A stretch of 64,000 bases of DNA from Paenibacillus antri (GCF_005765165.1 NZ_VCIW01000002.1:186001-250000); one strand, 5' to 3'. Positions 33,548 to 42,074 are shown, numbered from the stretch's first letter. Numbers and translations are program-made. The notes: a model not told the origin generated them from the letters alone.

Positions 33548-34620
33548 AACGCATCGCATTCGTCCGGCTTCGCTACCTTCCTCCGTCGGAGACGTTCATC
33601 TACGGAGAGCTGCGGCGCATCCGCACGGTGAAGCCGATCGTATTCGCGCGCAAGCGCATGAACTTGAAGAGATTCCCTTATAAAAAAATCAAGCGGCTGC
33701 CGAATCGGCCTTCGAAGATCGTCCGCGCTTTCCGAAGACGCCGCGTTCGCCTGATTCACGCCCGCTTCGGCAACGCCGGCGTCAGCCTGCTGCCGGTGAA
33801 GCGCCGGCTGCGCATCCCGATGCTGACCTCGTTCCACGGCTTCGACCTGCCGGCGAAGCGGAGCCCCCGCAAGGCCTATCATCGCAAGCTGCCGGAGCTG
33901 TTCCGCGCCGGCGAGAAGTTCACCGTGCCGTCACGGCATATGAAACACAAGCTGATCCGTTGGGGCTGCCCCCGGCACAAAATCAAGATCATGTACAGCG
34001 GGATCGATCTGGTTCGGTTTCCTTACGTCGAACGGGAGCCGAGGACGGAGGGGGTCACGGTCGTCGGCGTCGGCCGGCTTCATAAGAAGAAGGGATTTCG
34101 GTACTTGGTAAAGGCGTTCCGGCAGGTGCTTGAGAAGCATCCGACGAGCCGGCTCGTCATCATCGGGGAAGGCGAGGAGGGGCGCCGGCTGAAGCGGCTC
34201 ATCCGCAAGTGGAAGCTGCAAGACCGCGTTCGGCTCCGCGGCCATATCCGGCACGACAAGCTGACCGACCTGCTGCGCCGGGCCGACATCTTCTGCCTGC
34301 CCAGCCTGACGACGAAGGACGGCAACCAAGAGGGCATCCCGAACTCGATCAAGGAGGCGATGGCCACGGGGCTGCCCGTCGTGTCGACGAAGCACGGGGG
34401 CATTCCGGAGCTCGTCGGGAACGGCGTCGAAGGCATTCTCGTGCCGGAGCGCAGCGTCAAGCGGCTGGCCGAGGGGCTGATCGCTTTGATCGAGCAGCCG
34501 GCGCTGCGCGAGGAGATGGGACGGAACGGCCGCGCGAAGGTCGAGAGGCGGTTCGACGCGGTCAAGCAAGTGAAGAGGCTGGAAGACATCTATCGTCGTT
34601 TGCTGCGAAAGGGGAGATAA
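33544..34620 (+). CDS. Glycosyltransferase family 4 protein (CotSA-like)
   Basis: This is a 358-aa GT-B transferase. The start region AFVRLRYLPPSETFIYGELR is shared with the fused transferase on the opposite strand, so the two are paralogues. VVGVGRLHKKKGFRYLVKAF and EGIPNSIKEAMATGLPVVST mark the donor-binding domain with its Glu pair. The ATG overlaps the cotS-like stop codon (ATGA). In Bacillus subtilis cotS is likewise next to cotSA, which supports the spore-coat reading. The sugar donor is unknown. Confidence 0.88.
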   Translation: MKRIAFVRLRYLPPSETFIYGELRRIRTVKPIVFARKRMNLKRFPYKKIKRLPNRPSKIVRAFRRRRVRLIHARFGNAGVSLLPVKRRLRIPMLTSFHGFDLPAKRSPRKAYHRKLPELFRAGEKFTVPSRHMKHKLIRWGCPRHKIKIMYSGIDLVRFPYVEREPRTEGVTVVGVGRLHKKKGFRYLVKAFRQVLEKHPTSRLVIIGEGEEGRRLKRLIRKWKLQDRVRLRGHIRHDKLTDLLRRADIFCLPSLTTKDGNQEGIPNSIKEAMATGLPVVSTKHGGIPELVGNGVEGILVPERSVKRLAEGLIALIEQPALREEMGRNGRAKVERRFDAVKQVKRLEDIYRRLLRKGR

Positions 34621-34622
34621 GC

Positions 34623-35462
34623 TTGTTTACGATCAACTCCGGGAGCGAGACTCCCGAATCGTCCGCGGAACGCGTGCCGATCGTGACCGTCGTCATTCCG
34701 ACGTACAACCGGGCGAGGTTCATTCGCCGCGGGATCGAGAGCGTACTGAAGCAGACGATCGACAATTGGAAGCTCTTGATCGTCGACGACGGCTCGAAGG
34801 ATAAGACGGAAAGAATCGTGCGGAAGTACGTGGAACGGGATCCGCGCATTCGTTACGTGAAGCAGCGGAAAAACCGAGGCGTGTGCTACACGCTCAACCA
34901 CGCGTTGTCGCTCGTGGATACGCCGTACTTTTCCCAACTGGACGCGGACGACTGGTACGAGAAGGATACGCTCGAGAAATGTCTTCGAAAGATGGAGGAG
35001 GGCGGGCCGAAGGTCGCCGTCGTCTACGGAAACGACAAGGTGTGGAAGAAGAAGAGGGGCAACCGACTCAAGTATTTGGGGAAAAAGAAAAAACGCCAAA
35101 TCCGCGGCAAATACGATTTCATCACGTTCCATTCCATGATCTATCCGCGGTTCTATCGGACCGAAGCGCTGCGCAAGGTCGGCGGCTGGTCCACGCGGGT
35201 GCCGGAAGGCGGGCGCTTCGCGGAAGACCGGCAAATCTTGTTGAAGCTGGCGGGACGCTATCGCTTCAAAGCGGTGCGCAAGGCGATCTATAACCGCCTC
35301 AATCACGAGAGCAACAACTCCCGCATCGAAAACCGGGACAAATACGCCAGAGTGACGAGGTATTTGTACAAGAAGGCGCTGAAGCGCTGGGGCGACAAAT
35401 ATAAACCAAGATTCGTTTGGGTGCGCGGACGGCTGAAGGTCGGCCGCCTCATTAAGAAATAA
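34623..35462 (+). CDS. Glycosyltransferase family 2 protein
   Basis: The 279-aa GT-A transferase has PIVTVVIPTYNRARFIRRGI near residues 20-40, LLIVDDGSKDKTE and the metal-binding FSQLDADDWYEKDTL. The TTG start at 34623 follows GGGGAG with 6 bases between; longer frames lie inside the previous gene. The C-terminal third is very Lys/Arg rich (KKKKRQIRGK, RYLYKKALKRW). It resembles the GT2 half of the fused transferase on the other strand, so the same GT4+GT2 pair occurs once as a fusion and once as separate neighbours. Confidence 0.87.
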   Translation: MFTINSGSETPESSAERVPIVTVVIPTYNRARFIRRGIESVLKQTIDNWKLLIVDDGSKDKTERIVRKYVERDPRIRYVKQRKNRGVCYTLNHALSLVDTPYFSQLDADDWYEKDTLEKCLRKMEEGGPKVAVVYGNDKVWKKKRGNRLKYLGKKKKRQIRGKYDFITFHSMIYPRFYRTEALRKVGGWSTRVPEGGRFAEDRQILLKLAGRYRFKAVRKAIYNRLNHESNNSRIENRDKYARVTRYLYKKALKRWGDKYKPRFVWVRGRLKVGRLIKK

Positions 35463-35481
35463 AGTTTCGGGAGGGGAGCGT

Positions 35482-36333
35482 ATGGACGAACCGAAGCGCG
35501 AAGCGTGGCTGTCGACGGAAGAGGTCATCGAACGGATTCATCAAGCGATGGCCGAGAAGCGGCCCCTGTCCGTCGTCCGCGTCGGCGACGGCGAGAACAT
35601 CTGCCTCGCCCAATACAAAGTCTGGTCGATTCGCAAAACTCTCTCCACTCGCTGGGCGAGACTGTCGCGAACGACGAATTGGAAAGGCGTGCGTCTGCCG
35701 AACGTTCTTCTGCGGGAGCAGCTGATCGCTTCCATTAAGAGAGCCGACATCGTCGGCATTCCGTACGAGAACGATCGCGAAATCTTGGCGAAGCAGCATA
35801 CGCTTCGCCCGTTGACCGACCGCTGCTTCCGCCGTTACAAGATTCGGCCGAAGGCGGTATGCCACACGTTCGTCAACCGTCACATGGTGGAGTACGAGTC
35901 GTTCTGGGAGATGCTGCGGGGCAAGAAGGCGGTCGTCATCTCTCGTTGGGCCGGCGATTTGAAGCGATGGGTCGGCACGAAATACAACGATTTCGACATC
36001 GATTTCGCGAAGCTCATTCGCATCGACCGATTCGAAGAAATTCCGAAGGTGCTGCGGAAGATGGAGAAGGTCGAGTGCGATATCGTTCTCGTCTCGGCGG
36101 GCGTCAACGCCGTCATTTTGGCGGAGCGGCTCGCTAGGGAGCAAGGGCGGGTCGCGATCGACTTCGGCAAATCCGCGGTGTTTATGGTGAAGGGCGACCG
36201 GAAGGTGCGGCCGTGGAGGCCGCGGACCGCGAAGGCGCCGGCCGAGATCTCCGTTTCGGGTACGGCGTCCGCGGCGCCGGCGCAGGAACGACCGGAGGCG
36301 CCGCAATCGTCTGGAGGAGGAGAAGGAGCGTGA
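35482..36333 (+). CDS. GT-D-fold glycosyltransferase (DUF1792 type)
   Basis: The 283-aa protein has the N-terminal SVVRVGDGE motif (residues 30-38) of GT-D enzymes, which were first described as sugar transferases on glycosylated adhesins. Further family blocks are VGIPYENDRE, VCHTFVNRHM and SAGVNAVILAERLAREQG. The last 45 residues are a Pro/Ala/Gly-rich tail with no counterpart in the fold. The ATG follows GGGAGGGG. Its stop codon overlaps the GTG of the UDP-glucose dehydrogenase gene. The name follows from the GDGE motif and the context. Confidence 0.8.
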   Translation: MDEPKREAWLSTEEVIERIHQAMAEKRPLSVVRVGDGENICLAQYKVWSIRKTLSTRWARLSRTTNWKGVRLPNVLLREQLIASIKRADIVGIPYENDREILAKQHTLRPLTDRCFRRYKIRPKAVCHTFVNRHMVEYESFWEMLRGKKAVVISRWAGDLKRWVGTKYNDFDIDFAKLIRIDRFEEIPKVLRKMEKVECDIVLVSAGVNAVILAERLAREQGRVAIDFGKSAVFMVKGDRKVRPWRPRTAKAPAEISVSGTASAAPAQERPEAPQSSGGGEGA

Positions 36334-37661
36334 ATATAACCGTAATCGGTTCGGGGTACGTCGGGACGACGACGGCGCTCGTCCTGGCGAAGCTCGGTCA
36401 TCAAGTGATCGGATACGACGTCGACGCCTCGAAGGTCGAGAGGCTGAATCGCGGAGAGCTGCCCTTCCGCGAGCCCGGATTGGAAGAGCTGCTGCACGAG
36501 CTGCTGCAGGACGGAAAGATCGTCTTTACGGCCGACGGCCGCACGGCGGTGACGAGCAGCCAGCTGCTCATGATCTCGGTCGGCACGCCGTCCGCGGCGG
36601 ACGGCAACGCCGATCTGAAGTATTTGACCTCGGCGATCGACACGATCGCCGAGTTTATCGACGGTCCGAAGATCGTCATCACGAAGAGCACGGTACCGAT
36701 CGGCACGAACCGTTGGATCAAGGAGCGGTTCGCCGAGAAGGTCGACCTGACGAAGACGCCCGTCGACGTCGTTTCCAATCCCGAGTTTCTTCGGGAGGGC
36801 AGCGCGCTGCACGATTCGTTCCAGCCTTCCCGAACAATCGTCGGCGGCGACAATCCGCTGGCCGTCGAGACGGTGAAGCGGCTCTATTCCGGCCTTCCGA
36901 CGACGTACTACACATGCGACTTCGAGACGGCCGAGATGATCAAGTATGCGTCCAACGGCTTCCTGGCCGCCAAAATTTCGTTCATTAACGAAATCGCCCG
37001 GCTCGCGGAGGAGGTCGGCGCCGATATCGGCGGCGTCGCGCGCGGCATGGGGATGGACCCTCGCATCTCGTCGCATCATCTATCCGCGGGCATCGGCTAC
37101 GGGGGCTCTTGCTTCCCGAAAGACGTCGCCGAGCTGCTCCACCTCGCCAATCGGAAGAACGTCAAGCTGAGCATGCTGGCGGAAGCGAAGCGGGTGAACG
37201 ACACCCAGATCGATTGGTTCGTCGAACGGATGCAGGCGGTCGCGCCGCTCAAGGGGCAGCGGGTGCTCGTACTCGGCGTCGCGTTCAAGGAAGACACGGA
37301 CGATCAACGCGAATCGCCCGGCATCCGTCTCATGGAGCGTCTGCTGAAGCTCGGCGTTCGCGAGGTTCGGGCGTTCGATCCGACCGTCCGGGCGGTCGAC
37401 GAGATCCGTTGGACGAAGCCGCTCGGCAAGGGCGCCGCGAAACGCGTGAAGGTCGCGACCGACGTCGAACGGGCGGCGGACGGCGTGCATGCCGTCGTCT
37501 TGACGACGCCTTGGAAATCGTTCGAGACGCTGCCTTGGAAGCAATGGGCGACGGCGGCGGCGACGCCGGTCGTGTTCGACGGGCGGAACTTCCTCGACGA
37601 CGTCGCGCTTCGCGGGCTGGGATGGCAGTATTACGGCGTGGCGAGGGGGCGGGGGCGATGA
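36330..37661 (+). CDS. UDP-glucose 6-dehydrogenase (YtcA-like)
   Basis: This soluble enzyme of 443 aa oxidises UDP-glucose to UDP-glucuronate with two NAD+. The Rossmann motif VIGSGYVGTTTA is at the N-terminus, EFLREGSALHD in the middle, the catalytic Cys in GYGGSCFPKD (near residue 261), and the C-terminal UDP-binding domain includes GVAFKEDTDD. The GTG start at 36330 has GGAGGAGAAGGAG upstream and overlaps the previous stop. The next gene, an epimerase, overlaps in turn. The pair probably makes an acidic sugar donor such as UDP-galacturonate for the spore polymer. Confidence 0.95.
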   Translation: MNITVIGSGYVGTTTALVLAKLGHQVIGYDVDASKVERLNRGELPFREPGLEELLHELLQDGKIVFTADGRTAVTSSQLLMISVGTPSAADGNADLKYLTSAIDTIAEFIDGPKIVITKSTVPIGTNRWIKERFAEKVDLTKTPVDVVSNPEFLREGSALHDSFQPSRTIVGGDNPLAVETVKRLYSGLPTTYYTCDFETAEMIKYASNGFLAAKISFINEIARLAEEVGADIGGVARGMGMDPRISSHHLSAGIGYGGSCFPKDVAELLHLANRKNVKLSMLAEAKRVNDTQIDWFVERMQAVAPLKGQRVLVLGVAFKEDTDDQRESPGIRLMERLLKLGVREVRAFDPTVRAVDEIRWTKPLGKGAAKRVKVATDVERAADGVHAVVLTTPWKSFETLPWKQWATAAATPVVFDGRNFLDDVALRGLGWQYYGVARGRGR

Positions 37662-38617
37662 AGATCGTCATCACCGGCGCGGCGGGCTTCATCGGCTCGC
37701 ACCTGAGCGAGGCGCTGCTCGCGAGCGGCCACGACGTGACGGGCGTCGATCAGATCGGCGCCCACCCGGCGAAATTCGTCAAAGAGGATAATCTGAAGGA
37801 AGCGATCCGGCATCCGCGGTTCGTCTGGATGCCCGCCGACCTGCTGTCGATCGATCTGGACGCGCTGTTCGCGGACGCCGACGTCGTCTTCCACCTCGCC
37901 GGCATCGCCGGAGTTCGAGGCAGCTGGGGTTCGTCGTTCAAGGATTATCTCCATGCGAACGTGCTGCTCACGCAGAACGTGTTGGAAGCTTGCAAGCGCG
38001 CGCCTCGGCTGAAGAAGCTGGTGTATGCGTCCTCCTCGTCCGTGTACGGCGGCGGAGGCGGCGCGTACAGCTCGGAAGACTCTCCCACGCGGCCGATCTC
38101 CCCGTACGGGCTGACGAAGCTGGCCGGAGAGCAGCTGTGCCACGTGTATCATCATGAATTCGGGGTCCCTTATACGGCGCTGCGTTTCTTCACGGTGTAC
38201 GGCCCGAGGCAGCGGCCGGACATGGGCTTTCATCGGTTTATGAAGGCCGCGCTGTTCGACGAACCGCTCCCGTTATACGGGAACGGCGAACAGACGAGAG
38301 ACTTCACTTACGTCAGCGACTTGGTGCAGGCCAACGTCGCGGCCATGACGTACGGCGTTCACGGGACCGTCTTCAACGTCGGGGGCGTAGAGACGGCGAC
38401 GGTGAACGACGTGCTGCGGCGGATCGAGACGCTCGCCGGCAAGCCGCTCCGGATCGAGCGCCTTCCCGAGCAGCCGGGCGATCCGTTCGCGACCCGGGCC
38501 GACGTGTCGCTCGCGCGGCGGGAGCTCGGTTACGCTCCCGCCGTATCGCTCGAGGAGGGCATGGCGAGACAATGGGCGTATATCGTCCGCTTATACGGCT
38601 CGGAGGTGAAGCCATGA
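37658..38617 (+). CDS. NAD-dependent NDP-sugar epimerase/dehydratase (YtcB-like)
   Basis: This is a 319-aa extended short-chain dehydrogenase. The NAD motif GAAGFIGSH is at residues 7-15, YASSSSVYGGGG holds the catalytic Ser region and SPYGLTKLAGE the Tyr-x3-Lys pair (about residues 149-153). The C-terminal part has RQRPDMGFHRF and NVGGVETATVND, common in UDP-glucuronate 4-epimerases. It is coupled (ATGA) to the UDP-glucose dehydrogenase gene, which would supply UDP-glucuronate. A GalE-like or dehydratase activity cannot be excluded. Confidence 0.9.
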   Translation: MKIVITGAAGFIGSHLSEALLASGHDVTGVDQIGAHPAKFVKEDNLKEAIRHPRFVWMPADLLSIDLDALFADADVVFHLAGIAGVRGSWGSSFKDYLHANVLLTQNVLEACKRAPRLKKLVYASSSSVYGGGGGAYSSEDSPTRPISPYGLTKLAGEQLCHVYHHEFGVPYTALRFFTVYGPRQRPDMGFHRFMKAALFDEPLPLYGNGEQTRDFTYVSDLVQANVAAMTYGVHGTVFNVGGVETATVNDVLRRIETLAGKPLRIERLPEQPGDPFATRADVSLARRELGYAPAVSLEEGMARQWAYIVRLYGSEVKP

Positions 38618-39672
38618 TCGGGATGTTATATCCTAGAACGTTGATTTCGAGCCTCATGAAGGGCGGACGGTCGTTCGAAAAGCCCGACTTCTACGTGCAG
38701 GCGGCGCGGGAGGCGGGCGAAGAGATGTGGTTTTTCTCGCTCGTCGACATCGATTGGAAGGAAGGGACGGCGAGAGGGTGGAACGGCGTCGATCCGGTGT
38801 GGAAGCGGCGTCCGATTCCCGACGTCATTCTGAACCGGACGCGCACGACGCGCGCGTCGGCGAGGCGGAGCATTCTTCGCCTGAAGCGCATGGGCAAGCT
38901 CGTCTGCAACGAACGGAACGTCGTCTCGAAGCTGACGATCCATCGGATTCTGGCCAAGGAGCCTGCGCTGCAGCCTTACTTGCCGGAGACGGCGTCGCTT
39001 ACGGCGCGCGCCGTGAACGACCTGTTGACGGCGAATCGGAACGTATTTCTGAAGCCGAGCCGCGCGTCCGTCGGGAACGGCATCATCCGCATCAGCCGGG
39101 CCGGCGGCGCGACGTACGCCGAGGTGAACCGGCTCGGGCGGACCGAGCGCAAGCGGATCGACGTCCGGCGCATTGCGGCGTTGGTGAAGGGGCGTCGCCG
39201 GAACTATCTTGTGCAGCAGGGCATTCCGCTCATGAAATACCGCGGTCGCCCGGTCGACTTCCGCGTGTCGATCCAACGGGGAGCGGACGGGAACTGGCAG
39301 TGCACCGGCATGGTCGGCAAGGTCGCGAGGAAGCGGGCGATCGTGACGAATTTGCACTGCGGGGGCACCTCGATGAAGGCCGTCGAGCTGTTCCGCGAAT
39401 GGGGCTGGAACCCGGCGGAGGTAGAGGCGCGGGTCGCGGCGCTCGGCGTAAGCATCGCTTCCGCGTTGGAGCGGGAGCTGCCGCCGATCGCCGATCTCGG
39501 GCTCGACATCGCCTTGGACGATCAAGGTCACCCTTGGTTTATCGAATCGAACTTCCGCGACCTTCGGATCACGTTCCGGAACGCTGGCGACCGGCAAACT
39601 TGGGCGGCTACGTTCCAGAACCCCGTCCGGTATGCGGCGGCGCTGCTTCGTTCCAGAGAAGGAGGGGCGTAA
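38614..39672 (+). CDS. YheC/YheD-family ATP-grasp protein (spore coat associated)
   Basis: The 352-aa protein has the ATP-grasp layout of YheC/YheD: LVCNERNVVSKLTIHRIL, NVFLKPSRASVGNGIIRI (ATP Lys), VQQGIPLMKYRGRPVDFRV and DLGLDIALDDQGHPWFIESN with the metal-binding Glu and Asn. Such proteins join a carboxylate to an amine and are found in the spore coat of bacilli. A strong CGGAGGTGA ribosome binding site precedes the ATG at 38614, which overlaps the epimerase stop. Here it could amidate a uronic acid or link an amino acid to the polymer; this is inference. Confidence 0.87.
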   Translation: MIGMLYPRTLISSLMKGGRSFEKPDFYVQAAREAGEEMWFFSLVDIDWKEGTARGWNGVDPVWKRRPIPDVILNRTRTTRASARRSILRLKRMGKLVCNERNVVSKLTIHRILAKEPALQPYLPETASLTARAVNDLLTANRNVFLKPSRASVGNGIIRISRAGGATYAEVNRLGRTERKRIDVRRIAALVKGRRRNYLVQQGIPLMKYRGRPVDFRVSIQRGADGNWQCTGMVGKVARKRAIVTNLHCGGTSMKAVELFREWGWNPAEVEARVAALGVSIASALERELPPIADLGLDIALDDQGHPWFIESNFRDLRITFRNAGDRQTWAATFQNPVRYAAALLRSREGGA

Positions 39673-39673
39673 C

Positions 39674-39961
39674 ATGAAGGATATTATCGACGAACAACTC
39701 CAGGCGATGGCGAAGTCGCAGGAGCAGCTCGCTCGATCGATGCAGGCGGAGAGCGTCGTCGTCACGCGCATGGCGAGCCTTCTGCGGCGCATCCGCGCGG
39801 ACGAATTGACGCTCGTCTCCGGCAATCCGTACACGGAAGCCGAGACCAACGTCATGCGGGAGATCGGGGCGTACGTGAATGCGCTCGCCGATTTCGAGGA
39901 GGCGCTCGCGAACCATGTCAAATATGCTATTAAGGAACTGCGCGTCTCGGAAGAGGAATAA
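39674..39961 (+). CDS. Small helical protein of the spore-surface locus, unknown function
   Basis: This 95-aa, mostly helical protein (KDIIDEQLQAMAKSQEQLAR ... LADFEEALANHVKYAIKEL) has no signal peptide or Cys. The ATG at 39674 has GGAGGGG upstream and starts one base after the ATP-grasp stop codon, so co-translation is likely. The next two genes encode proteins of similar size and helical make-up. They may be structural parts of the coat or crust. I do not recognise a family. Confidence 0.7.
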   Translation: MKDIIDEQLQAMAKSQEQLARSMQAESVVVTRMASLLRRIRADELTLVSGNPYTEAETNVMREIGAYVNALADFEEALANHVKYAIKELRVSEEE

Positions 39962-39981
39962 CGGAAGAGGTGGAAGCCGGT

Positions 39982-40323
39982 ATGTCGGCAAGAACGAAAG
40001 CGAGCCTTCGAATGCTGACCGCGGCCGCCGCGATGCAGTGGTGCGTCGCCGACATCCTAGAGGCGAAGGCATCGGAGATGGAGACGCTTCGGGATTGGAT
40101 GCTGGATACGGTCCGGCATTCCCGAATTAAGGATTGCAATATATTCGTAACGAGCTCCTGCGAATTTCATGCGCAATTGATCGATCTCATTCACGGCATT
40201 ACGAAGATGGAGGCCGGTCTCGCGAAGCACGTCGAGCTGATGCTCGTCGAGGAAGAGGTTCTTCCCGACAATACGTTCGGCGACCCGGGGATGCTCGGGC
40301 TCGGAGGGGGCGGAGACTTATGA
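39982..40323 (+). CDS. Small helical protein of the spore-surface locus, unknown function
   Basis: The 113-aa protein has an N-terminal helix (KASLRMLTAAAAMQWCVADI), a middle part with Cys residues (KDCNIFVTSSCEF) and a helix with a Glu-rich end (HGITKMEAGLAKHVELMLVE). The tail is Gly/Leu rich (GMLGLGGGGDL). The ATG at 39982 is preferred over a GTG at 39970 because AGAGGTGG precedes it at 8 bases. The stop overlaps the start of the next gene (ATGA). The second half resembles the end of the upstream 95-aa protein (ANHVKYAIKEL), suggesting old duplication. Confidence 0.7.
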   Translation: MSARTKASLRMLTAAAAMQWCVADILEAKASEMETLRDWMLDTVRHSRIKDCNIFVTSSCEFHAQLIDLIHGITKMEAGLAKHVELMLVEEEVLPDNTFGDPGMLGLGGGGDL

Positions 40324-40607
40324 GGATCGAGGATTCGTTGCAGTCGATCGCGAGCGAATACATGCGGGCCGCGCTGCGAAGCCGCCGCGCGGTCGACCGC
40401 ATCCTCTCCTGCGTCGCCGACATCGCAGAGCGCGACGAGGGATGCGCCCGCGCGATCGCGACGCATCCCGAGGCGATCGCGGCGCTGGCCCGCTGCGCTT
40501 CACCGCCGCCGAAGCTTCTTGAAGCGGCCCGGAAGCGGGCGCGCGTCGCGACCGCCCCGTATCAGGCTCCGCGAGGCAAACCGAAGGCTCGGCGGCGGAA
40601 ACGGTGA
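40320..40607 (+). CDS. Small basic helical protein of the spore-surface locus, unknown function
   Basis: The 95-aa protein begins with helices (EDSLQSIASEYMRAALRSRR and VADIAERDEGCARAIA) and ends in a strongly basic tail (GKPKARRRKR). The start overlaps the previous stop codon, so expression depends on the upstream gene. The basic tail could bind an acidic polysaccharide or nucleic acid. It ends the rightward operon; about 200 bases follow before the lipoprotein gene. The family is not recognised. Confidence 0.65.
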   Translation: MRIEDSLQSIASEYMRAALRSRRAVDRILSCVADIAERDEGCARAIATHPEAIAALARCASPPPKLLEAARKRARVATAPYQAPRGKPKARRRKR

Positions 40608-40736
40608 GCGAAATTGTCAACGGGATCCCGCCGGGCTCCCCTACATAAATGAAGGAAACGCGCGAAGGGAACCCAGTTGTTTGCGGAGCCGTAAACCATT
40701 TCCCTTGATAGACAAGCTTTATGGAACGCGCGCGGC

Positions 40737-40772
40737 GCATGATCAGGGAGCGGAGGCGCATCCTATAGGATG
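40737..40772 (+). promoter_or_regulatory. Sigma-F/G-type promoter overlapping a 14-bp palindrome
   Basis: GCATG (40737-40741) and CATCCTA (40759-40765) are 17 bases apart and match the forespore pattern GNATR-17/18-CATNNTA. CATCCTA is half of the perfect palindrome CATCCTATAGGATG (40759-40772). The gene that follows is of a type usually made in the forespore. Confidence 0.5.
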
Positions 40773-40811
40773 TTTCCACCACAACCTTGAGAAACGGAGA
40801 GATGAGGGACG

Positions 40812-42074
40812 ATGTTGAAGAAGCTTCTTCGCGTAACCGTCCTCGGCGCCTCGGTTCTTGCGCTTGCCGCATGCGGAGGACAGAACGACGCCGGGAATAT
40901 GTCGCAGAACGGTTACCGCACGAACCAAACGGGGGCCGGACAAGGCATCCGGGGCGCGACGGATTACGGCAATCATAACAATCGCAATCTACGCATCAAC
41001 CGAGACATCGCGAGAGCGATCGAACGGATCGACGGCATCTCCCGCGCTCGCGTCGTGATGGGAGAATCGAACGCCTACGTCGCCGTGGAGTTGAACGAGA
41101 ACGCCGGAAACAGCCCGGCTCTCGGCGGAAGCAACGCGCGAAGCAGCGCGAACGCGAGCGAATTCGGCATGCGAGGCAACTATTACGGCGCCACGGACAG
41201 CCGCGTGTTTCCGAGCGTCCGCAGCCGAGGCGGCGTCGGCACGACGAGCTTGGAAGAGGCGGGCTCGTCGGCGAGCGCTCCGAACATGTACGGGACGAAC
41301 GCCCGCGGCGCCGGCCGGGGCCTGAGCGGCGGGTCGGAAATCAGCGGGTATTCGGGCGGCGACGGCAATCCGGGCGGCTTCCTGGGCGGACTCGGACAGA
41401 TGTTCGGCTTGAACGGCGATCGGAACGACCGAAGCGACCATGCGGGCGGAACGACCGGCGCGGCCGGCGGGACGGGAACGACCGGTACGACCGGTACGAC
41501 CGGCGCCAACGGGGCGGCGGGCTCGGCCGGCATGAACGGAATGAACGCCGGCAACGGCGGAGTGACGGGCACCGGCCGTTCGGGGCGCATCGGGTTGAAC
41601 CCGACGGGCATGAACGGCACGGACGACGCGAACAGCCGGTTTATGCATAACGGCGGCCAGTTCGGTCAATTGAGCGCCTACAATAATAACAACGGACTCA
41701 GCATGCAAGTGCGCGCCCGCGTCGAGAGCATCGTGCGCTCGTTGGCGCCGAACGTGCGCAACGTATACGTGAGCTCCGACCGAAGCTTCATGCAGCGCCT
41801 CGGCACCTACAAGACGAACAGCTTCGGCGGCACAGACGGCGAAGGCCTCGTCTCGCAGTTCAACGAATTCGTCGAGCGCCTCTTCAACGCCGACAACGAC
41901 GCGAATCGCTACGACATGCAGAACGGCTACGACCAACGCAACCGCAACGGGGCGACTCGGTTGATGGACAACAGCTTCGACCGAAACAATCCGAGACATA
42001 ACGGCGGAGGCGTCACGGGCACCGGGACGGGCATGAACCGGGCGCAGGCGGGCACGCTCGGGTCCGCGCGTTAA
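40812..42074 (+). CDS. YhcN/YlaJ-type sporulation lipoprotein with a long low-complexity insert
   Basis: The 420-aa lipoprotein has the lipobox LAAC (acylated Cys21). Residues about 58-95 (INRDIARAIERIDGISRARV) and 295-350 (VRARVESIVRSLAPNVRNVYVS) are the two halves of one YhcN/YlaJ domain, found in spore membrane lipoproteins with a role in germination. Between them lie about 200 residues rich in Gly, Asn and Ser, including Gly-Thr-Thr triplets (GTTGTTGTTG) that look collagen-like. The C-terminus is also Asn/Gly rich. The start follows GGAGAGATGAGGG. A sigma-F/G-like promoter and a strong terminator frame it. Confidence 0.85.
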   Translation: MLKKLLRVTVLGASVLALAACGGQNDAGNMSQNGYRTNQTGAGQGIRGATDYGNHNNRNLRINRDIARAIERIDGISRARVVMGESNAYVAVELNENAGNSPALGGSNARSSANASEFGMRGNYYGATDSRVFPSVRSRGGVGTTSLEEAGSSASAPNMYGTNARGAGRGLSGGSEISGYSGGDGNPGGFLGGLGQMFGLNGDRNDRSDHAGGTTGAAGGTGTTGTTGTTGANGAAGSAGMNGMNAGNGGVTGTGRSGRIGLNPTGMNGTDDANSRFMHNGGQFGQLSAYNNNNGLSMQVRARVESIVRSLAPNVRNVYVSSDRSFMQRLGTYKTNSFGGTDGEGLVSQFNEFVERLFNADNDANRYDMQNGYDQRNRNGATRLMDNSFDRNNPRHNGGGVTGTGTGMNRAQAGTLGSAR

